DNA of 10,206 bases from JAUIIK01 sp963745675 (GTDB lineage: Bacteria > Chloroflexota > Chloroflexia > Thermomicrobiales > CFX8). The position numbers and the translations under genes are program-made. The stretch is taken from the NCBI GenBank assembly GCA_963745675.1, contig CAVUYM010000024.1, positions 1 through 10,206 on the forward strand, given 5' to 3'. Of the stretch, positions 6,672 to 10,206 are shown one piece after another. The notes under the pieces were generated by a model. It was not told the origin of the DNA, made no database searches, and saw only the letters and a list, made by a program, of their open reading frames with translations. How positions within the stretch are numbered: the first letter of the stretch is position 1; each line of letters opens with the position of its first letter.

Positions 6672-7514
6672 CTAGCCTGTCTGGGAGAGGATCCAGCCGG
6701 CGGCGAGGATGGTGGCGCTTGCGCACAGTGTCTCGAACAGTCCCTGCGGCTCGGTTTCACCTCGTAGTCGAGATCTCATCAGGACTACTGCCAGAAGTCC
6801 GATTGCGACGGTTGCGGCCACGAACGCGAAGACTGGCCGGTTCCCAACGAGCAACGCACCGACCGGCATGATGAGTGCCGTCCCGGTCGAGATGGCCCAA
6901 ATGACTTGCAGCGTTCGCTGTCTTCCCAGCCGCACCGCCAGTCCGCGCGTTCCCGATTCCCGGTCGCCGTCGATGTCGGAGAGCGATTGGGCTAGATGGA
7001 TCGCGACGACAAATGCCCCGCCGAGTGGGTAGAGCCAGAGTAGCTGCCGCTGGAAGCCGTCCATCACCAGCGTTGCCCAGATCGGCAGTAGCGGCAGTCC
7101 GATGAGATAGGGGATGCCGGAGAATGCCGTCCGCTTGAACCAGATGTTGTATGCAAAGCCGCTGCCTGTGCCGACAAGAAAGAGCGCCAGTGGCCAGAAT
7201 CCGAGGGTTGCAGCAGCGCTAATTCCCAGCAACAAGCCGCCTGCGATGATTGGCCGGACTGCGCGCGGATTGACCAGCCCGGCCGGTAGCGGCTTGTCCG
7301 GCTGGTGCCTGGCGTCGTGTACCCGGTCGCGCCACTCGTTGTGCGCGCCGATTGCGACCTGCCCTCCGAGCATCGCGAGCAGCATCAGCGAAAAGCGCGA
7401 GAGATCCGGTTGTCCCCCGGCTACCAACAATCCGAACAGCGCTGTCCCGATCATCACGAATAGGACCGGTATCGGATGAATCAGCCGTAGGTAGCCAAGA
7501 ACGTGCGTCGTCAC
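6672..7514 (-). CDS. UbiA-family membrane prenyltransferase
   Basis: A 280-residue integral membrane enzyme that joins a polyprenyl diphosphate to an acceptor, often aromatic. The first Mg-diphosphate motif is at residues 59-78 (NEWRDRVHDARHQPDKPLP, with Asp63, Asp67 and Asp73); the second is LSDIDGDRESGTRGLAVRLG at about 178-197 with Asp180, 182 and 184. Hydrophobic spans fill the rest, about eight or nine. Length is normal. The start is GTG at 7514, the most upstream start in frame and placed just before the usual LRLIHPIP opening; the ribosome site is weak. The family covers menaquinone, ubiquinone, haem A, chlorophyll and archaeal-type lipid enzymes, and I cannot assign the substrate: neighbours give no quinone or haem pathway. 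It lies 69 nt downstream of the short basic protein gene and may be co-transcribed with it. Confidence 0.92.
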   Translation of the reverse strand: MTTHVLGYLRLIHPIPVLFVMIGTALFGLLVAGGQPDLSRFSLMLLAMLGGQVAIGAHNEWRDRVHDARHQPDKPLPAGLVNPRAVRPIIAGGLLLGISAAATLGFWPLALFLVGTGSGFAYNIWFKRTAFSGIPYLIGLPLLPIWATLVMDGFQRQLLWLYPLGGAFVVAIHLAQSLSDIDGDRESGTRGLAVRLGRQRTLQVIWAISTGTALIMPVGALLVGNRPVFAFVAATVAIGLLAVVLMRSRLRGETEPQGLFETLCASATILAAGWILSQTG

Positions 7515-7583
7515 GGAGGGATTCTCGCGATTCGTTGCACGATCGAGAGCGGGATGATCAGGCAGGGTATGTATCTCCTTCGT

Positions 7584-7811
7584 TCAACCTATCCCGCCGT
7601 CGCTTGCTGCGTGTCCGCAGGCGGAGTTAGTCATCATTCGTGCGCCAACTGCGATGAGCATCGCGCCCAATCGGTTTCTCAATTGACCCTGTGAACCTGG
7701 ACGTTCGGCCAGTAGCTTGTGGCGTCGTCGCTCGGTCGCTACTTGACAGTCTTCATTACGTCGCAGTTCAGCTACTCGGTAGAGATCGGAGGTTAGAGCG
7801 TTGATGTACAT
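7584..7811 (-). CDS. Short basic protein of unknown function
   Basis: A 75-residue protein: a charged helix rich in Arg and Glu (DLYRVAELRRNEDC, then VATERRRHKLLAER), then a short amphipathic segment LRNRLGAMLIAVGARMM and a flexible tail. Many GC-rich Gram-positive and Chloroflexota genomes have short proteins of this build (R/E-rich helix followed by 'LR.RLG..L...G..L'), with no known function. I chose the ATG at 7811 because AAAGGA lies 8 nt upstream. The frame is open as far as an ATG at 7991 (135 residues); the extra part contains two copies of YAIA(R/Q)M 15 residues apart, so the longer form is possible. It lies between the dehydrogenase and the prenyltransferase, same strand. Confidence 0.6.
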   Translation of the reverse strand: MYINALTSDLYRVAELRRNEDCQVATERRRHKLLAERPGSQGQLRNRLGAMLIAVGARMMTNSACGHAASDGGIG

Positions 7812-7887
7812 CGTCGGGATCCTTTCTGGATCAGTGCGTTGATCTATTGATCCCATGATGCGCCCGTAGCTCTGTCGCCACATCTGA

Positions 7888-8062
7888 GCGATTGCGTATT
7901 TCTCTTCGCCCGATTTCCGAGCGCCCATACGTGCGATTGCGTAGGCGAAGGCCGCGTCATTGCGTAGAGACGTGCCGCTAGGCCCCTCCATTCCCTTTCA
8001 TTGCTTTCCGGGATGACCGTGGTGCTGGTACCGAGACGCGCCGCAGCACGTTTCTACGCAAT
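7888..8062. repeat. ATTGCGTA repeats and an 18/20 inverted repeat
   Basis: The octamer ATTGCGTA occurs at 7891, 7936 and 7959 on the plus strand and once inverted at 8055-8062. The first two are part of an identical 11-mer GCGATTGCGTA. The third and fourth are ends of a longer inverted repeat: ATTGCGTAGAGACGTGCCGC (7959-7978) matches the reverse complement of 8043-8062 at 18 of 20 positions, enclosing 64 nt. It lies downstream of the dehydrogenase stop (8098) and upstream of the short basic gene. It could be an RNA hairpin, a small miniature-element remnant or a protein binding array; I see no target-site duplication. Confidence 0.5.
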
Positions 8063-8097
8063 AGCGCCATCAACGCACTTTGACCCCTCATTACTTG

Positions 8098-9207
8098 CTA
8101 AAAGACGACCACGTTTCGCAGTGCCTCGCCGTGCTCCATCGACTCGATCGCTGCGTTGATCTCTTCCAACGGGTAGCGGTTGCTGATCATCTCATCGAGC
8201 AACAAGCGGCCACTCTGGTATTGCTCGACCAATCTCGGAACGTCGACGCTCAGTCGAGTCGAGCCCATGACGCTGCCCATCAACCTGATCTCCTGGCCGA
8301 CGCTGCCGCCGACCGATAGTGGCACTGTGGCTTCGGCTTCCGGGATGCCGACCAGCGTCACCCCGCCGCCGCGCCGGACCATCTTGATCGCATCCGTCAC
8401 CGGCTCGGCTACCCCGACGGTGACGAATGCGTAGTCGGCGCCGCGTCCCCTGGTCAACTCTCTCACCGCGGCAGCAGGATTGGAGGTTGTCGAGGCATTG
8501 ATTGTGTGGGTTGCGCCGAATTGACGGGCGGCCTCCAGCTTGTTCTCCAGCAGATCGACAGCGATGATCGGGTTTGCGCCGGAGAGTTTCGCGCCCTGGA
8601 TCGAGTTCAGCCCGACCCCGCCGCAGCCAATGACGACGACGCTGCTGTTCGGCGGGACTTTGGCCGTGTTGACGACCGCCCCGAGCCCGGTGATGACCCC
8701 GCAGGCCAACAGCGCCGCGCTTTCGAGCGGAATCTCCTTTGGTATCGGCACCAGCTGAGATTGATCGACGACCGTCTGCTCGGCAAAGGCTGAGGTCTTC
8801 AGTCCCTGGAAGAGTGGCTTCCCGTCCCGGGTTCGCATACGTGTTTCGTGGGTTAGCGCGTAGTTACCCTCACAGAGGTGCGTTTCGCCGCTGGCGCAGA
8901 AGAAGCAGCGGCCACAGGAGCGCATCAGTGTCACGACGACGTGGTCGCCCGGCTCGACGATGGTGACACCCGGCCCGACCTCCTCGACGATACCCGAGGC
9001 TTCGTGCCCGGCGACGACGCCGACCGTCTGCTCGTCGCCCAGCATCGGGAAATCCTGCCGCCAGTCGCCACGAATCAGATGGACATCGCTGTGGCAAATC
9101 GCGGCAGCGGCCATCCGCACCCGCACCTCGCCGGCTTTTGGCGGCGCGAGTTCGATTTCCTCAACGACCAGCGGATCTCCATACGTGTAGCAAATCGCCG
9201 CCTTCAT
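8098..9207 (-). CDS. Zinc-dependent alcohol dehydrogenase (MDR superfamily, class III-like)
   Basis: A 369-residue cytosolic medium-chain dehydrogenase that oxidises alcohols or reduces aldehydes with NAD(P). Catalytic zinc ligands are Cys38 (ICHSDVH), His68/Glu69 (AGHEASGIVEEVGPGV) and Cys169 (ACGVITG). The structural zinc lobe has Cys98, 101, 104 and 112 (SCGRCFFCASGETHLC). The Rossmann motif is GCGGVG at 194-199, and Asp218 (IIAVDLLENK) at the end of the second strand favours NAD over NADP. The closest relatives I recall are the class III-like alcohol dehydrogenases of Actinobacteria and Chloroflexota whose natural substrates are mostly unproven; a mycothiol- or glutathione-linked formaldehyde role cannot be read from sequence. 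The start ATG at 9207 has AGGGAGG 6 nt upstream. It has a 225-nt upstream gap, so it probably has its own promoter. All key residues are present. Confidence 0.94.
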   Translation of the reverse strand: MKAAICYTYGDPLVVEEIELAPPKAGEVRVRMAAAAICHSDVHLIRGDWRQDFPMLGDEQTVGVVAGHEASGIVEEVGPGVTIVEPGDHVVVTLMRSCGRCFFCASGETHLCEGNYALTHETRMRTRDGKPLFQGLKTSAFAEQTVVDQSQLVPIPKEIPLESAALLACGVITGLGAVVNTAKVPPNSSVVVIGCGGVGLNSIQGAKLSGANPIIAVDLLENKLEAARQFGATHTINASTTSNPAAAVRELTRGRGADYAFVTVGVAEPVTDAIKMVRRGGGVTLVGIPEAEATVPLSVGGSVGQEIRLMGSVMGSTRLSVDVPRLVEQYQSGRLLLDEMISNRYPLEEINAAIESMEHGEALRNVVVF

Positions 9208-9432
9208 CGGGACCTCCCTGGGTATTGATGGTATGTGTGGTGACAGTGTAGACCTTCTGTGAAACTATCGCGCATATTTCTTTGCGATGGATCATTCCGT
9301 GTCCATGACCTTGATCGGATCTCATCGTGCCTGACACGTAAAGTGCGCCTGTGTCGGCGCGCGCGAAGTTGAGAGCAACGAATGTCTCTCTTACTGCTCT
9401 TCTCTCCGTCGGTAGAGTGTTGAGAACGCGCG
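9208..9432. other. Upstream region of the alcohol dehydrogenase
   Basis: 225 bases with no gene. It should contain the dehydrogenase promoter, but I find no good pair of -35 and -10 boxes. ACACTGTCA on the minus strand (9241-9249) resembles the repeat half-sites of the marR/exporter promoters. A frame open on the minus strand (9485-9204) runs through here but overlaps the membrane protein gene and is not a plausible product. Confidence 0.4.
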
Positions 9433-9693
9433 TTAGCGAATGAGGAAATACGTGATGGCAAGCGCGACAAGCACGACGATGCCAATCCCGAGAGTCAGGA
9501 GCATCATGCGGCGTGCGGCTGGTGATGGCTCTTGTTCCTGGCCCAGCGCTGTGCCGACTGCGACACCGAGTGCAACGCCGATTGCTATGAACACGGGCGA
9601 TCCCGTAGACACGAAGAGCGCAGTGCCCGTTCCTGCCCCAATGGCTATCCCGATCGCCATGTTTCGCGCCCGGTTATCTGATTCCAGATTCAT
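9433..9693 (-). CDS. Small glycine-zipper membrane protein, unknown function
   Basis: An 86-residue protein with three likely membrane spans: about 11-30, 33-51 and 63-85, ending one residue after the last span. Spans 1 and 2 are rich in Gly and Ala; span 2 carries an unbroken glycine zipper, Gly39-Gly43-Gly47-Gly51 (GVALGVAVGTALG), a packing motif for helix pairs or oligomers. The link between spans 2 and 3 is acidic and proline-rich (QEQEPSPAARR). I do not recognise a named family. The start ATG at 9693 has GGGAGG 8 nt upstream; the frame is open to an ATG at 9783 that overlaps the stop of the preceding gene (ATGGCTGA), but the 30 extra residues look like read-through of the ribosome site. 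Same strand as the conserved unknown gene, 82 nt downstream of it. Confidence 0.75.
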   Translation of the reverse strand: MNLESDNRARNMAIGIAIGAGTGTALFVSTGSPVFIAIGVALGVAVGTALGQEQEPSPAARRMMLLTLGIGIVVLVALAITYFLIR

Positions 9694-9775
9694 TGCTTGA
9701 GCCTCCCAATGCAACTCTAATCCAGAACGAATGACCGGCCAATCCTGGCTGGAACAGGTCAGTAGCTCGAGAACC

Positions 9776-10099
9776 TCAGCCATCCAGAAGATTCTGGCTG
9801 TGGAGTTCCTCGAAGCGCCGCCGCGCGTAGTCGCTGCCGCTGAAGCTGCAGTCAGGATCGTTCGTCACGAGGATTGGCGTCTCGCCGTACTGAGCCCAGC
9901 CTTTATAGAGTTCGTCGGCAGTTTTACCGGCCGCGTGCTCCTTGGCGAACGCGTTGATGAGTCCGCGTGCGTGCTCCAGCGCGGCGTCGCAGCTTGGGAA
10001 AGGCCCCGCCTGATATTCATCGGTCTCATCGGGATCCCCTAGATGGAAATTGTCGACGACGATCAATGCGTAGTTGTAACCGCGATCCGGCGCTGCCAT
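9776..10099 (-). CDS. Conserved protein of unknown function
   Basis: A 107-residue soluble, acidic protein. It begins with a short strand YNYALIVVDNFHLGDPDE, then a long helix (SCDAALEHARGLINAFAKEH), then TADELYKGWAQYGETPILV and a C-terminal helix DYARRRFEELHSQ. I recall a widespread uncharacterised family with this order ('YA..V.DNFH..DEDE', 'G.TAEELY..Y..FGEDP.I', 'F.A.DYA..R'); no function is known to me. The start ATG at 10099 has GGAGG 7 nt upstream. The frame is open to 10171, which would add 24 residues that overlap the promoter. Nothing in the neighbourhood tells its role. Confidence 0.8.
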   Translation of the reverse strand: MAAPDRGYNYALIVVDNFHLGDPDETDEYQAGPFPSCDAALEHARGLINAFAKEHAAGKTADELYKGWAQYGETPILVTNDPDCSFSGSDYARRRFEELHSQNLLDG

Positions 10100-10127
10100 C
10101 CTCTTACCTCCGCTGCAATCCCGCACC

Positions 10128-10157
10128 CTTATACAGGCAATGCGATACATCGTCCAA
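10128..10157 (-). promoter_or_regulatory. Possible promoter of the conserved unknown gene
   Basis: On the minus strand TTGGAC (10152-10157) is followed after 18 nt by TATAAG (10128-10133), about 28 nt before the ATG at 10099. The -10 box is good, the -35 box poor. It would drive the conserved unknown gene and perhaps the membrane protein gene after it. Confidence 0.35.
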
Positions 10158-10206
10158 ACGCCCGGCGTCAAGGTCGTAGTCGTCAGGTATCGTCGATGGT
10201 AAGGTC

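Noticed and set aside
6382..6726. Minus-strand frame of 114 residues between the prenyltransferase and marR
   Set aside because: It overlaps the prenyltransferase end and the marR promoter and operator, and the product has no family features.
8010..8062. Plus-strand GGTGCTGGTACCGAGACG looking like a T-box antiterminator core
   Set aside because: The conserved GGGTGGTACCGCG is not matched, no specifier region is seen, and there is no plus-strand gene downstream; the next gene on that strand side is on the minus strand.
9204..9485. Minus-strand frame of 93 residues before the dehydrogenase
   Set aside because: It overlaps the membrane protein gene in another frame and is very rich in Ser and Arg, typical of non-coding GC-rich DNA.
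1..10206. CRISPR array, tRNA, rRNA, transposase or integrase
   Set aside because: I saw no regularly spaced repeats with spacers, no tRNA-like fold or CCA end, and no transposase or integrase motifs in any frame.

Overview
The window looks like a stretch of a GC-rich, free-living bacterial chromosome. Gene style suggests Chloroflexota (Thermomicrobia-like): a secreted PPC-type beta-sandwich protein with GQNA / DGTVLYE / DGVYTIVIDP blocks, a PIN nuclease with a small 'RFLQQF' partner, and a DrrAB-type exporter. There is no rRNA, tRNA or single-copy marker here, so this placement is an inference and only moderately secure. Nearly everything from 1758 to 10099 reads on the minus strand; only the first recognisable locus (about 327-1487) reads on the plus strand.

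The left part (1 to about 3150) is a damaged zone. Bases 1-326 hold nothing I can support. Then come a secreted beta-sandwich protein gene broken by several frame changes, about 270 bases with no convincing gene, an arylamine N-acetyltransferase gene that needs about eight single-base indels to be read through, and the last two genes of a three-gene PIN cassette, each interrupted by one single-base indel. The first gene of that cassette, the PIN nuclease (3153-3593), is intact. Whether this zone is real gene decay or poor sequence near a contig end cannot be settled from one sequence; several indels lie in short homopolymers.

The right part (3153-10099) is clean. Read along the minus strand from the right edge, it has: a conserved protein of unknown function (10099-9776), a small glycine-zipper membrane protein (9693-9433), a zinc-dependent alcohol dehydrogenase (9207-8098), a short basic protein (7811-7584), a UbiA-family membrane prenyltransferase (7514-6672), a MarR-family repressor (6385-5906), and a two-gene ABC-2 exporter of the daunorubicin-resistance type (ATPase 5754-4648, permease 4628-3801). 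The exporter unit ends at a very strong symmetrical hairpin terminator (3729-3765).

The best-supported regulatory story is the MarR/exporter unit. The marR promoter has a perfect TTGACA box 17 nt from TAGTAT and should start transcription on the marR ATG itself, giving a leaderless mRNA. An inverted repeat and a further half-site (CTGTCA/TGACAG) overlap this promoter. A second promoter with TTGACA in front of the ATPase carries a 15-nt palindrome with a related half-site. The simple model is a repressor that controls itself and the exporter, and is released by a toxic or lipophilic compound. A related half-site also lies just upstream of the alcohol dehydrogenase. I do not see a wholly new defence or mobile system; the most unusual items are the PIN three-gene cassette, the leaderless autoregulated marR, and an inverted repeat of about 104 nt between the dehydrogenase and the short basic protein.
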